64,000 nucleotides of DNA. Source: Mariannaea sp. PMI_226 (taxonomy: Eukaryota; Ascomycota; Sordariomycetes; Hypocreales; Nectriaceae). This document shows, one piece after another, positions 49,408-61,006 of this stretch (within the stretch, counting starts at the first letter, position 1; every line of letters begins with the position of its first letter). The stretch lies in contig JANFOG010000018.1 of assembly GCA_024336345.1 (NCBI GenBank), forward strand, positions 186,001 to 250,000, read 5' to 3'. A program made the position numbers and the translations under genes. The notes under the pieces were generated by a model. It was not told the DNA's origin and did no database searches. It worked only from the letters and a program-made list of their open reading frames with translations.

Positions 49408-51078
49408 CACAAAAAAAAAGAAAAAAAAAAAAAAGACGGGAATACAACTTCTTCGCATGCGTGCACCACACAAGCATCTACACAGTACCAAGGCACCTAT
49501 CTGAGGTGGTACCTTTGGTGGCCAGATCTTGCTTGGGTGAGTAAGGCATGTGTCTAATTTACCTTCCTCTACCCGCCCGTGTTATCATTAGGGACTGTGT
49601 GCTGTACTGTATAAAGGTAGGCAAGGTAGGTAGGTAGGTTGTCTCTTCCTTTCTAGAGTACATGGTACCTCCAGATATATCGACATCTCGTACTCCGGAA
49701 AAACATCCTTTGCAATTCCACACAAAAATACTGTGGCTGGACGTGGCTTGCTGCGAGTCACTTCTTAGCGACTCCCCAAAGTCCAAGCAGTGAACATTCC
49801 ATACTTACTGCCTTACCTTACAGTAGGTACTTGTAACAAAACACATGTGAATGTACTAGTAACTTGTGCTCCATACTCCCCAAAAAAAAAACGAAAAGAA
49901 GAAATCCACTGAGAGTGCCGCATTATGCCACCGCTCAATATCGTATAAGCTCCATCTTTCTTCGTGCACAGCCCGGCGATGTGGACTGGGGGAAAACAAA
50001 AAAAAATAAATAACGAGAAGAATAGGCGGCGATGGGAATACGAGACAATACCCTTTCGGTGCAGTTCCATGCCATACCATACCATATTTGTCCGCACAAT
50101 GTGCACCTACCAACACCGCGGTCCGAACACTGTAAGGGTAAGGTACCTAGTACCTTGCCTGGCAATGCACCGTCCCGTAGTCCCCGTAACCAGTAACCAG
50201 CGCATAGCCCCTCCCCTCTCCAACCCGAATCTTGCTGGCTGTCCACCCCTGTTTTACCGCCTGTTAGTTGCCAACTTGCCCCCCCGCCTCCTCTCTGCCG
50301 CTCTCCCCGGCCCTGTAAACTAAGGACCTTCTAGACCATTTGACCCTCTTCCTGGAGGTCCCTTTCCCTCTCACTTCACTCTGCGTCCCCCACCCATCTT
50401 TTTACCTACACAGTACATAGTACCTCACAGTACAGCACGGCACGGCACTGGTGTAAACCATCGCCGTTGGAAATAGCCATCGCCCATTTCAAATAATCAT
50501 CATCCATACGCGCTACTTGCTACTCCTCTTCACAACTCTCTAGTTTCTAGTGTATTCTCTTCCCATAGCCTCCCCTTCTTTTTTTTCTTTCTGTCTTTGA
50601 CAAAAGTATTTGTACTTTAGGTCTTGGACTAAACCCCCCGCTCCGCTCCCCTCTGCCTACTCTCTCTCTCCCTCCCTCTATCTCTGTCGCCGCTTCAGGC
50701 ATCTCCCCCTCCCCCCATCGATCAAATCAAACCATGAAACACGTGTGATCTCAGCAGATTTCCTCAGGGCTTCTGGTGACAGACACCCTCACAATCGCAA
50801 AAGAATACGATCCTGCGAAGGCGGCGCGCAATACCTTTCCAATTGCACATTCCATCGCCCTCCTCCTTAACCATCTGCCAATTTCTTTGTCGCGAACGGT
50901 GGTGACAAGTGTTCCTCACCACCTCGCTTGGGTTATCTCCTCGGCGCGTTTCATTTTTTTTTTCTTTCCCTAAACACCACCACCCCCTTCACTTCCTCCT
51001 GGCTTGGCCTTTGAGCCTCGCCCACGCCATTCTACGAGCCTACTCTCCTCTCGCCAATATCTCGCTCAGACCACGACC

Positions 51079-52386
51079 ATGATCAAGTTTCAACGAGCCG
51101 CCCTGCAAAAGTGGGCGCTGGCTCTCGCCGCCATCCTTTTCACCACGGCGCTGGTGTTTTACGCCCGCGACTTCTACATCCTGTCGGAACCCAGGCATTC
51201 AACGAGCAAACTTCAGTCATCCCTGTATGTTAAAAGCCCTCTTTCCCACAAGTCTTGAAACTTGCCTCTCTTGCAAACGAGCTGACCACGCATGTTGAAA
51301 TCAGAGAGCACTCCGACTCGTTGAGGCCAGACCGGATCCCCAAGGACATGCCTGACTTAATACAAGCACTATGGAAACCCTCCCTCCACGACTTGAACGC
51401 GACAACTTTCACCACTGACGAGGGCTACGAGTACGAGGTCCTGGAGGCTAACCGGCGATGGAACGAACCGCTCGGCAAGAAGCTTATCATTCTCGATGTC
51501 GATACTAGAATACATACCAACACGGGCGACTTGATGAACACCGATCCTCTGTACTATAAGAATTTGACAGGTAGAACGGGAGGCTGGATGAACCACTACC
51601 TATACGGTACGATTGCGCAACTCCCTTCTCCATTTACCCCCTTTTTTCTTCTCCGTCTTTTGTTCCGTCAAATTTTCCTTACCCCGTGACTAACGTTTGT
51701 GAGTAGCCATGATTCACGGATACGATTACCGCCTGGTTCGCGCCCCTGAGTTCTCCGACCGACACGGCACATGGGTCAAGGTCCCGATGATTAAGGAAGC
51801 TCTCAAGACTCACGATATGGTTGTCTTCCTCGACGCTGATGCCGTCTTTGTCTACCCCCACCTCCCCTTTGAGTGGCTACTCAACCTCTGGAATATCACC
51901 GACAAGACCCTTCTCGCCATGGCTGAAGATCCCAACTCCAAGGGAAACCGTGACAGCAAGGGCTGGGTCCTGTGGAACACGGGCTTCGTTGTGGCCCAGA
52001 AGAGCGACCGCACCATGGAGTTGTTTGACAATTGGCAGGATTGTCCCAGCGAGGACAAGTACCAGGGCTGTGCCCACTGGAGGAAGGATTGGGCGCACGA
52101 GCAGGCAGCCTTTGGAAACCATATCCGGTACGATTACAGTACCACCGACGACTTGCGCGCCATTCCTTGCATGGACGGCAACGGCTCCCCATATATTGGC
52201 GACAAGTCATGCGGCGGTGTCTTCATCCGGCATCACTGGTTCCGCAAGGATGCGCCCATTGACCACTTTAAAGACATGATTCTCGATCTGATGGTGCGGC
52301 GCCTTCACGGTCACTTCCACTCCGACTTGGATACATACTTCCTCGATGCTCACAAAAAGAAGTATCCGCTGGACCTGGTTCTGTAA
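51079..52386 (+). CDS. Gma12/Mnn10-type (GT34) glycosyltransferase, type II membrane protein
   Basis: Exons 51079-51224, 51305-51606 and 51707-52386 (introns 80 and 100 nt, both in phase) give about 375 residues. The N-terminus is a short basic stretch plus one anchor (WALALAAILFTTALVFYA), typical of Golgi glycosyltransferases. Exon 2 carries the start of the catalytic fold (KKLIILDVDTR), and exon 3 the DxD metal site, MVVFLDADAVF. After it come WNTGFVVAQKSDRTMELFDNW, the Cys pair in DCPSEDKYQGCAHW, DWAHEQAAFGNHI and a C-terminal FIRHHWF. Members of this family add alpha-linked galactose or mannose from nucleotide sugars to N- or O-glycans in the Golgi. The exact sugar is not shown by the sequence. 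Confidence 0.87.
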
Positions 52387-55164
52387 TACGAAAAGGCCCA
52401 AATCGAGAGGGGTTGAGCCCAGTCAAAACTCGACCGAAGGATCACAAGAAAGAAAACCCTTCTCGACTACCCGAAAGCATGCTCTATAGACTACTAATAT
52501 TGTCTTTTTGTTATCCGACCAATAGAACCCCCAGGGAGGGGAAGGATAGGAATCATTGAAAATGGAGTTTGTAGGATTACAGGTTCTGTGGCATTGCATT
52601 TTTTCTCTTCCCTTTTTTTTATTCGTTTTTCTTCATTTATATTGCTGTTTTGGGTGGTTGGTGTGCGGTATGCTTTTATTTTATTTATTTTATTTTATGT
52701 TTTCAATCTCCTACAACTGCGATCGCCACTTTTGCGATTGGAGTTGATCTGGGTAACGATTCAAAAAGAAGGCTTCGGTGTACCAGTATTATTTCTTGTT
52801 TACTACCAATGGAAGATAGCATCATGATGGGAGGGTTTGATGAGGCAAGATCGTTATTTTCCGTTTGCGGCAACTACGAGAAAACAAAATACCATTGTTC
52901 GGCATTTGCGTCCGAACCAATTGCAAAACCTCAAAAGCCTGATCCTCGATTCCCGATTCCCGATTCTCGATGCCCGATATCTTACTGTCCTCTCTGTTAT
53001 TGCATATGTGTGTGCGTACGTGTGCGCACGCGTGTGTGTTTTGGGGTATTGGCATAAGTGTACTGGCGGGCAGAGGAAGGGTTGGGACCTTTTGCTCATA
53101 ACAACAAAGCTGGGCATGGCAATGACGATTTCTGGCTGGACATACCGAACATATTACCTTTTTCAATTTCGATTTGAAGTGGAGCGCCACGCGGAGTGCC
53201 AAGTTGCTAATCAGCCTCTTTGATGTCACAATGGCTTGGGCGTGTACGGTGGTAGTGTCTTCTCCCTGCCTTCTCGCGGCGACACATCCGAACTAAATTT
53301 AGGGAGAAGTTTCAACGGCAGGAAGTGTCGGTGGTGGAGTTTTAATGCTGGCGAATAATGCTTTCTTGGGCTTCTCATGTTATGAAATGTTGATGCTAGG
53401 TTGAGGAGGCAAACCTTGCGGAGGGATGGGAGTTTTTGCACCGGTATGCGCCGATAAACTCAAGGATATAATATTGTCAACGGATCGGAGTGAGGTGAAT
53501 GGTGAAGATTTGATGAGAGTGTTTATTTATTTTGGCAATTCTGAAATGAGCTGCAAAGCGATTTGATAGAGATAGAACTGTCTAGAAAGGGGGCCTGATT
53601 CCAAATGCAGGCTTGAATATGATCAGGATGGCCAATCTCAAGCATGGTCTGTTAAGTACGTAGTCGACGTTCAGAGACTGTTGAATGTGGCGGGCGACGG
53701 GAGGAGAGGGGTTAATAAGGAGGGTAACTGGACCATTCATTGAGATACTGCACTGATTAATCTCGAGAATTCATTGAACATATGTCTGAATTGCTAGTCT
53801 AATGAGGATTGACTGAGAGAGCTCTTTATGAAAAGAGATATCCACGCAGCTTTGGCTCGATGATGTAAGTTTCTGATTTTCGAATCATTTCGATATAACT
53901 AAAACGATAGTCAAGCATCATCAAATCTGATATGTGCATAAATGCATCTTTGCAAAGTGAATTGTTTTGTCTTCGGAGAATGAGGGCGTCTGGTGTTTTT
54001 CGTTGGCTGTCGGAGGGGCGATCACGGGAATTCTGCAGAGCTTACTACTGCCCCTCGGAAGAACTGGCAATTGAGAATCACGACAATGATGTAGCCAGAG
54101 CCGAGTTAAGCTGAAGATTTCAACCACTCGTTTGACATACTATCTTAGGTGGTTGGTAGCCTAAGCGTTGTGTGAGATCACAAGCTGACGAGAGCTCCAG
54201 AACTCTCCCCCCTCCCCCGGCGCCGTACTCAACGGTCTTGAAACCCCAGCGAGATGGCGTTCCGTAGAACTTCTGGGTAATTTGGTATTACGAACCTGCA
54301 TGAGCATGGTGGAGTTTAGTGCATCCTTCCTCGGCACTTCAATCTACTTGGTCCTGGTTCTGTGTTCGACATTATAGAATAGATGTACAGCTTCCTGGTA
54401 TTTGGCGTTTCTTAAATACAGGTATATCAGTATATCAGCACTAAATATGCACGATTCTTGCTTGGCTTCCACAGTAGCACTCGAACTGGTTGGTGCCTTG
54501 AATGGGTGCCCCGAATGGATGAATGGGTCGATGGGATGGGGACGGACAAAGAAAATGGGCACGAGAGGAGTATAGTTATATTCTGACTCGGGAGAGATGA
54601 ATGACAACAGTGGCTTCAGCCTTTCCGGACCGCTGCATCCTAATTCCTTCTGGCCCGAGCACATTACCGCGTAAGAACCCGGTCCGGTCCTGGCGCGTTG
54701 GGATCCTGGGGATTTTAAGATTTTTTTTTTTCTTCAAGAGGACCACAAAGCTGTAGGCCAGCCAATCTGAAGCGAGATTTTGACTGGAAACTTGAGGTGG
54801 GCTTGGGTTGGGTGGCGATCTCATGGGAACTGGACGGGGATATATCCAGAAGTGGTTGCTCGAATCGCGACAAGACCCAGAGGCAGTCCACCACACCATA
54901 TCTCACCTTGCTCATGATGTCGGGAAGCCCTGCTCAGCGAGATAGAGACGGATCAAGCATTGTAATTACCGCCCAATCCTGGGGTGATTTGGCCGAGACG
55001 ACCATTGTTCCCCGGAGCCTGTCGAAAGCACTGGCCAGCAGTCCACTACATAATATTTGTGTTGGATCGAGACACAATGATAAAGTACCATTGGAGTTTT
55101 TTTTCTCCCCCCAAACAACGCATTGTGCTGTGAGATAAGGACAAATAAAAAAGTCTTCTGCTTA
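52387..55164. other. intergenic, no supported gene
   Basis: T-rich stretch after the glycosyltransferase (52599-52710), a cgattcccgatt simple tract at 52949-52976, and a tgtg/cgcg tract near 53009-53040. No frame is convincing. The transposon is inserted at its right edge. Confidence 0.55.
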
Positions 55165-55201
55165 CAGCAACTGGCAACAAGTTTTGATCCAAACCTCTGT
55201 A
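55165..55201 (+). repeat. left terminal inverted repeat of the transposon
   Basis: 37 bp, matching the reverse complement of 56407-56443 at every base. Flanked outside by TA. Confidence 0.96.
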
Positions 55202-55288
55202 CCAGTGGGGTCACCACGCAAAGACATGCTAGCTGAAATAGGTAGCTATTATATGCTGCTTTAAGCAGCCTTGTGATCCTTTCTTTTG

Positions 55289-56314
55289 CTAGTATTTTGT
55301 ATACCAACCATCAGCAGCCTTAACAGCAGCTACTCTATTAGGCATTGTAGATATTAGATTTTCTAAGGTCTCGTCAGCAATGCTATGCCAAGCTTCCTTT
55401 GCAGCTTTCACTAATTCATATTGTGTTTTGACTGTATCATCCATAAATTCTAGCTCTGGGTGAAGACGATAGATTTCTGCTTTCATTAAGGCCCAAAGGT
55501 TCTCAATTGGATTGAGGTCTGGTGAATATGGCAGCCAAATCATGGTCTTGATGTTTAGTTCATCTAATAAAGCCTTGACTATCCGAGCTGTATGTGAAGA
55601 AGCATTATCATGCATAAAGATATCACCTGGCTTGATGACTTCCGGAAGAATAGCTTGATATAGGTCGCAGATATGCTCTCCATCAACACGGCCGTGAAGA
55701 GCCATTAGCCCTGTGCGAAGGCTGGCTCCAAATAAGGCCCAAAACATCTGCCTTACGGCTCCTTGTGGTGAGCTTTCCTTTACATCGCCCTGTAATAGCT
55801 GCTCACGAGGGCTTAAGAAAGTCCACACAGGCCGGGCCCCTTGCCCTCTTATAACATAACATTCATCGCTCCATTTGACAGTCTTCCAGTCGATATTCTC
55901 GTATCGGGCTACCCACTGACGCCTCTTTTCAGCATGTTCAGGCTTCAGTAAAGGTCGTTTCTTTTGGATCCACCTACGCCGGCCCATCTCTCGCAAAAGA
56001 TATCTTAAAGACCTCTCTTTGCAAGCATTATCTACTGAATCTAGTAGATCTTTTGTTGTAATATGTGGATCAATATGCGTTATTGTATCGTAGATTTGAT
56101 CGCGTTGCTCTTCCGTAAGCTTCCGTGGAGCTCCAGACCGTGGCTTACTTTGATTATCTAAGCGTTGTTTTTCGAGCCGTAGGGTTGATTTAATGGTTCC
56201 AAGAGGGACCTCTGGATGTAAAGCTTTAATCCGGCTATGAGAAAGACCATAGCTTCGAAGCTCACAAATTCGAGACCGTAATTGAGGTGATAGCTCTGGC
56301 CCACGGCGGCCCAT
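55289..56314 (-). CDS. Tc1/mariner DDE transposase (DD34E)
   Basis: 341 residues, single exon, no breaks, normal length for the family. The N-terminal half has helix-turn-helix DNA-binding segments (LRSRICELRSYGLSHSRIKAL at the start; LTEEQRDQIYDTI at about 66). The catalytic triad is present: Asp150 in KWSDECYV, Asp236 in IFMHDNASSH and Glu271 in PDLNPIENLW, a D-to-E spacing of 34 residues (Tc1 type). The enzyme binds the 37-bp ends and moves the element by cut and paste into TA. All catalytic residues are intact. Confidence 0.96.
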   Translation of the reverse strand: MGRRGPELSPQLRSRICELRSYGLSHSRIKALHPEVPLGTIKSTLRLEKQRLDNQSKPRSGAPRKLTEEQRDQIYDTITHIDPHITTKDLLDSVDNACKERSLRYLLREMGRRRWIQKKRPLLKPEHAEKRRQWVARYENIDWKTVKWSDECYVIRGQGARPVWTFLSPREQLLQGDVKESSPQGAVRQMFWALFGASLRTGLMALHGRVDGEHICDLYQAILPEVIKPGDIFMHDNASSHTARIVKALLDELNIKTMIWLPYSPDLNPIENLWALMKAEIYRLHPELEFMDDTVKTQYELVKAAKEAWHSIADETLENLISTMPNRVAAVKAADGWYTKY

Positions 56315-56406
56315 TTTGTGGTGTTGTATGTTGAAGGAAGCAAAATAGGGGGGTAAAAGCAGCGTTGAAAATTGAGTCTAATTTCCCTGTGGGGGGCCCC
56401 GCTAGT

Positions 56407-56443
56407 TACAGAGGTTTGGATCAAAACTTGTTGCCAGTTGCTG
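56407..56443 (-). repeat. right terminal inverted repeat of the transposon
   Basis: 37 bp, exact inverse of 55165-55201. Followed by TA (56444-56445). Confidence 0.96.
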
Positions 56444-56975
56444 TATTTGCCCCTCCCCTCCCCTTTCTTACAGTACTATCTATGCTAGACTGCCCACAAT
56501 GACATCGAAAGACACCCCACCAACAGGGCCTTTGCCATGACTTTTGAAGGGCTTTTGTTGTGGAACTGCCCGTTGCGGCCTGATGTAGACAAGGGCTAAA
56601 AGGGTCTGTGTCACGGTGATCCCGCGTTTCGCTTCCTCGGTTGGTTCACCATATAAAGAGGCCGGTCAGCTCTCGCTCGCCCCCCAATTTTGTCGCGACT
56701 CGGAGAGATCTGGTTTCGCAGCTGCAAAGCCCTCGTATCATGTATTTGACCTTCTCTCGGATTATCATCTCCTACCCTCATCGACCTCCCTAACACGAGT
56801 TCATGCGGCTCTCAGAGCCTGTTTGAGAACAAAGAAGCTATAAAAAACCACCAAAAAACTACTGATATTGCATATACAAATACTGTACATCCAAAGCAAA
56901 CAAATATATACACGCCGATACACACCAACACACACGACTCTCTTCTCGAGATAAATTGATACTATTCCCTTTCGG
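56444..56975. other. upstream region of the MFS transporter
   Basis: Promoter and leader of the transporter at 56976, starting directly at the transposon's TA. The last 60 bp are CA-rich (acacaccaacacacacg). No separate gene seen. Confidence 0.6.
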
Positions 56976-58697
56976 ATGGCCGACCTCCAACCTACTGATA
57001 CTTTCGATGAAGTGCTCCCAGGCACCCGTCGGCTCTTTACCGACGAATGGGCCAGTGTTTCTGTCGACGACACCGGCCTGGAAAAGCATGGAGACATCAT
57101 CCTGGTGCCTCAGCCGACAACCTCACCAAATGATCCGCTGAACTGGGGTCTTGCGCGCAAAATTTGGCACACTTTCCTCGTCCTGTACATGGTCGCGCTC
57201 ACGGCGGCTACGTCCAATGTCGCAGGCGCCGCTAGTACGGGCGTCAACGAGCAGTATGGTATTAGCTACGACGTCTTCAACACGGGCGCTGGCGTTTTGT
57301 TCGTCGCCATCGGATACTGGACCTTGCTCAGCTCACCCGCCGTGCATCTGTACGGGCGCCGCGTTCTGTACCTAGTTGGCACCGTATGGGGTCTCATTGG
57401 CAACATCTGGTTTGGCCGATTGCGCACTAGCAACGATGCCATCTGGACGCAGCTTTTCGTTGGCGCGTCCGAGTCCGTCGCCGAGGCCGTCGTGCAACTG
57501 TCGCTTCTAGACATCTGGTTCGAGCACCAAAACGGCACGTCCATGGGCCTGTACACACTGGCAACGACTGTAGGCACTTACGTCGGGCCACTGGTCGGCG
57601 GATACGTTGCGGATCAGGCTGGATGGCGCTGGATTGGCTACGTGGGTGCCATCACTTCTGGCTTCACATTGGTCCTCTTCTATTTCGGCCTAGAGGAAAC
57701 AGCTTTCGAGCGAGGGCGGTACTTGACCCAGGAGGGCGATGTGCGCCTTGACGAGCAAGGCTCGCCAATATCATCACCCCCGGATAAGCTTGGTGCCGAA
57801 GAGAAAGTAGCTGCTCAGTCCCAAGATCAGGATCAACCCCCCGCCCCTGTAGACGAAGAGGCATCGCGACACATGACACAAGCCCAGCGCAACCGCATGT
57901 CTGCCTCTTTCACGCGCCCCAAGACGTACTGGCAGCGCATCGCCCTGATCACACCCGCCCCCAACCTCCACGGCTCCGGCGCAAAGCAGTACGTGCATCG
58001 ACTGTGGCACACGATGCGAATCTTTTCATTCCCAGCCGTGTGGTACGCCGGCCTGCAGTGGGGGATGCAGAATATCGCCTTGTCATTTTATCTGACGGTG
58101 GAGGAGGACGATTGGATCGGCCCACCGTGGAACTACGGCGACGCCGCTGTCGGCAACATGAATATCCCCTGCCTCATTGGTAGCGTGCTTGGGTGCATTT
58201 ATGGAGGATGGTGCAGCGATAAGTTCCTCCTCTGGATGACGCGCCGCAACAAGGGCATCATGGAGGCCGAGTTCCGCCTCTACCTCATGTTCCTGTGCGT
58301 GCTTGTCTTCCCCGCCGGCATGTTGCTCTTCGGCATCGGATCCGCCAAGGGATGGGACTGGCCGGTTCCGTACCTGGGTCTGGGATTTATTGGCTTCGGG
58401 TACGGATGCGCTGGCGACCTGAGTCTCACGTACCTCGCCGACAGCTACCCAGACATGGTACTGGAGGGCATGGTAGGCGTGGCTGTCATCAACAACACCC
58501 TTGCCATGATCTTCACCTTTGTAGCCAGCTACTGGCTGGACACGGGCATCCAGAATTGCTTCATCGAACTGAGCGTGCTGGGTTTCGTCATCCTAATGCT
58601 TTCGCTGCCCATGATTGTATACGGCAAGGCCGCTCGCCGATGGACCAGAAACAACTACCAAAGTTTTCTACGGATCCGTGACACAATAGATGCCTGA
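56976..58697 (+). CDS. MFS transporter (DHA1-like, Hol1-type)
   Basis: 573 residues, one exon. After an acidic N-tail come the NDPLNWGLARKIWH pre-helix motif and 12 predicted membrane segments in two halves. Motif-A-like loops include SPAVHLYGRRVLYLVG, and antiporter-type motif C is LATTVGTYVGPLVGGYVAD. A polar central loop (residues about 250-310, Gln/Asp/Pro-rich) separates the halves. The late halves keep IPCLIGSVLGCIYGGW and YLADSYPDMVLEGMVG. These are the marks of the drug:H+ antiporter DHA1 group related to yeast Hol1, plasma-membrane exporters or importers of cations, polyamines or toxic small molecules; the substrate is unknown here. It converges on the P450 at 59258, which may be a functional pair but is not proof of a cluster. 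Confidence 0.9.
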   Translation: MADLQPTDTFDEVLPGTRRLFTDEWASVSVDDTGLEKHGDIILVPQPTTSPNDPLNWGLARKIWHTFLVLYMVALTAATSNVAGAASTGVNEQYGISYDVFNTGAGVLFVAIGYWTLLSSPAVHLYGRRVLYLVGTVWGLIGNIWFGRLRTSNDAIWTQLFVGASESVAEAVVQLSLLDIWFEHQNGTSMGLYTLATTVGTYVGPLVGGYVADQAGWRWIGYVGAITSGFTLVLFYFGLEETAFERGRYLTQEGDVRLDEQGSPISSPPDKLGAEEKVAAQSQDQDQPPAPVDEEASRHMTQAQRNRMSASFTRPKTYWQRIALITPAPNLHGSGAKQYVHRLWHTMRIFSFPAVWYAGLQWGMQNIALSFYLTVEEDDWIGPPWNYGDAAVGNMNIPCLIGSVLGCIYGGWCSDKFLLWMTRRNKGIMEAEFRLYLMFLCVLVFPAGMLLFGIGSAKGWDWPVPYLGLGFIGFGYGCAGDLSLTYLADSYPDMVLEGMVGVAVINNTLAMIFTFVASYWLDTGIQNCFIELSVLGFVILMLSLPMIVYGKAARRWTRNNYQSFLRIRDTIDA

Positions 58698-59257
58698 GTA
58701 TGCCTTATTTTTCAGAGGGAGGGAGAGAGACAGACAGAAAGAGACAAGGGGGGGGGGGGGGGGGTTAGAGGGGAAGGGAGGAGCGTAATTTTATATCACC
58801 ATCCCAGCCAAGTAGTGGAGTGCCTGTTCCAACGAAAGGTGCCTGGAGCTGCCCGACTGTTTTACTTGACCAAGTATTTCTTTCTTTTTCCTATCCATTT
58901 AGTAACTACTTGAGGTCAATCCAAGGGCACTCTTTTTCATTACGTCCAAAACTTAGTGTATTCTTCTCTCTTCTCCCTCCATTCCACGGCTCCTCCGTAA
59001 ACTTGTTTTCAAATCCTGGGTAATTATACTAAATGCATGAGTTTACGTGGGCCTTCCACATTCTTCGAGCGTATATGATTAGCCACGTACCAGAAGCAGA
59101 GACTCTTGTTCCATAACCCTGTTCAACGGTTACTAGCATTTAGATGCCAGCAGCGGCTCTGTACGCCTGAGCAGCCAGCAGTCGTCCAGAAGATACCATA
59201 TCAGCGTCATCTAAGTATATTAATTTCCTTGAGACACAAACGAATATTCGTCATTGT
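58698..59257. other. convergent 3' region with 17-base G run
   Basis: A run of 17 G at 58748-58764 follows the transporter stop. It holds the 3' ends of the transporter and the P450. No gene seen. Confidence 0.6.
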
Positions 59258-61006
59258 TCATATACTCGCAGCACGACGCGTTATGCGGACATTCATCTCT
59301 GATTGTAAACATGCTCCATAGAACGAGTTTCGAACTGGCCTCTCCGCATCCACAATCGAGAAGTCGAATCGGCGGAGTAGCTAAACAATTCGATATCAGA
59401 ATAGACGGAAAAAGAAATTGGAGTTGAAATTTGGAAACGCTGGCTTTTTACCTCGACAATCATCTTATTCAGCTCGATCAATGCAACTGGTTTACCCAAG
59501 CAAACCCACCGACCTTGACCAAAGCACAGGTCAACAGTGTTTTGCATGGCAACCAGTTTACCTGCATCAGCCAATAGCCAGCGGTCTGGTCTGAAGATTT
59601 CAGAGTCCACGCCGAAAACGGTCCGGTTTCTCATCACAGCCATAGTGCTCCAGGCGACATTCGTTCCAGCAGGAACAAAGACTCCACAAAGAGTAGCATC
59701 TCGATCGGATATGCGAGGCATGATGCCAGTGATGGGAGATCAGATTCGCAGGCCTTCCCTCAGGCAAGCCTGAAGAAATGGAAGCCTCTGAGCTTCGGCG
59801 TCAGTGATGGGGGATGATACTGTCCCACCACAGATGGCGGTGTCTATCTCGCCCTGCAAGCGCCTGTAAACTTGAGGATTGGTGATAATGTGCACCATGG
59901 TTGTTCTGAAAGCTGTTGCCGTCGTATCGGAGCCAGCGATGCTAATAATGAGCTTAGGTTAGTATATTACAAGGAACGTAATTTGATCTACAGGCCGACC
60001 AACATCTGCACGAGCGACTCAGACTCAGCCTCGCACTGGCTAAGACCATGTTTGACAAATGAGCCGAGCATGTCATTTCTCTTCTGTGCTTCGGGACCAT
60101 AGCGCTCTCCCACGACACGCTTAGCGGTAGCCATGATTGGGCCAATTCCAACGGCATCTCGTTCGGATGGCATGAAAGCTTTGAAGAAAGGCGACTGGAG
60201 CAGATCTATAAGCCAAGGAATAAGGGAAAACATCTGTAACATGGGAAGAGATGTCTCAGTCATACTGAGATAGTCGTACAAGTCCCCATCACGATCCATA
60301 AATCCAAAAGCCTCACCAAACGCAATCTTGGACATGAGATCGAGCATTAGATACTGAGCCTTGCGCGCAAAGTCAACGGGTCTATACTCTGTGTCAGTAG
60401 ACAAGTATTTTTCCTCAATAAGCCGCACAAAGCGAGCGATGCCGTCGTCAATAGATTCATGCAGGCCGCTGACGTCCCTCCCGCTGTAGCCAGGAGAGAG
60501 CTTGGAGCGTAATGCTGCATGGGGCGCACCACCACGCATTGACAATGAACAGTCCCTTGGGGGATCGAGCCGAAAGCCTTTAAACCAAGCGGCCCTGTCG
60601 AATTGTGAGCGCACACTCCACATGCGACGGACCTCCTCTGGATCACCGCAGACGATATAGTTTGGCGCAATGCGAGCAATAGGGCCTGTGACAATCAGGA
60701 GGGAACGGTACCTCAAGTAGTTAGCGAAAATATGCATGGGCCGCTGTTTAATACAAGTCTTGAATAATAAAAGTTGGCTGTACCGTATTTCTGGCAGACA
60801 TCACCAAGCTCGTGAAACGTCTTGCCCTGCCATGTCTTGGCGATGAGCCACAAATCTGTCCAAGCGGCGATGCGGGGTCCTTGGATATGTCTCAATCGGT
60901 GCCAGCTCAAGACCCGAGAGACGAAGACGTGGCCAACAAGCACAAGGGCGATTGCAGCAGAGGCAGCAGAGGCAGCAGCAGTAGCGGAGAAAGAAATCCC
61001 CATCAT
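59258..61006 (-). CDS. cytochrome P450 (pisatin-demethylase-like) interrupted by in-frame TGA
   Basis: Four exons: 61006-60784, 60685-59992, 59941-59452 and 59380-59258, with three clean introns and phases that add up to 510 codons. The final exon is in another frame and gives the expected C-terminus (LLRRFDFSIVDAERP). An N-terminal anchor spans residues 5-30 (ER membrane). KYG joins PIARIAPNYIV across intron 1. The oxygen-binding helix is IAGSDTTATA, ExxR is in REGLRI, FRPDRW precedes the heme, and the heme loop is LCFGQGRWVCLGK. Codon 373 is TGA (59742-59740), exactly after REGLRI, where related P450s usually have Trp (RIWPP). No intron can remove it. Thus a truncated, heme-less product is expected unless it is an error, a readthrough or a null allele. 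Substrate unknown. Confidence 0.86.

Larger units (their letters stand above)
47831..51078. other. intergenic and long leader region with simple repeats
   Basis: Contains tagg/tacct tracts (47850-47880, 49615-49640, 50130-50160), AG and AAGC microsatellites, and a pyrimidine-rich stretch (50330-50730) directly ahead of the glycosyltransferase at 51079, which resembles a long fungal 5' leader and promoter. No coding gene is supportable; all ORFs here are low-complexity readings. Confidence 0.55.
55165..56443. mobile_element. complete Tc1/mariner-type transposon, 1,279 bp
   Basis: Perfect terminal inverted repeats of 37 bp (55165-55201 and 56407-56443; outer ends CAGCAACTGGCAACAAG) are flanked by a TA target duplication (55163-55164 and 56444-56445). 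Between them lies one uninterrupted transposase gene on the minus strand. Identical ends, an intact target duplication and an intact ORF point to a recent insertion, possibly still active. It lies about 530 bp upstream of the MFS transporter and may affect its promoter. Confidence 0.96.
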
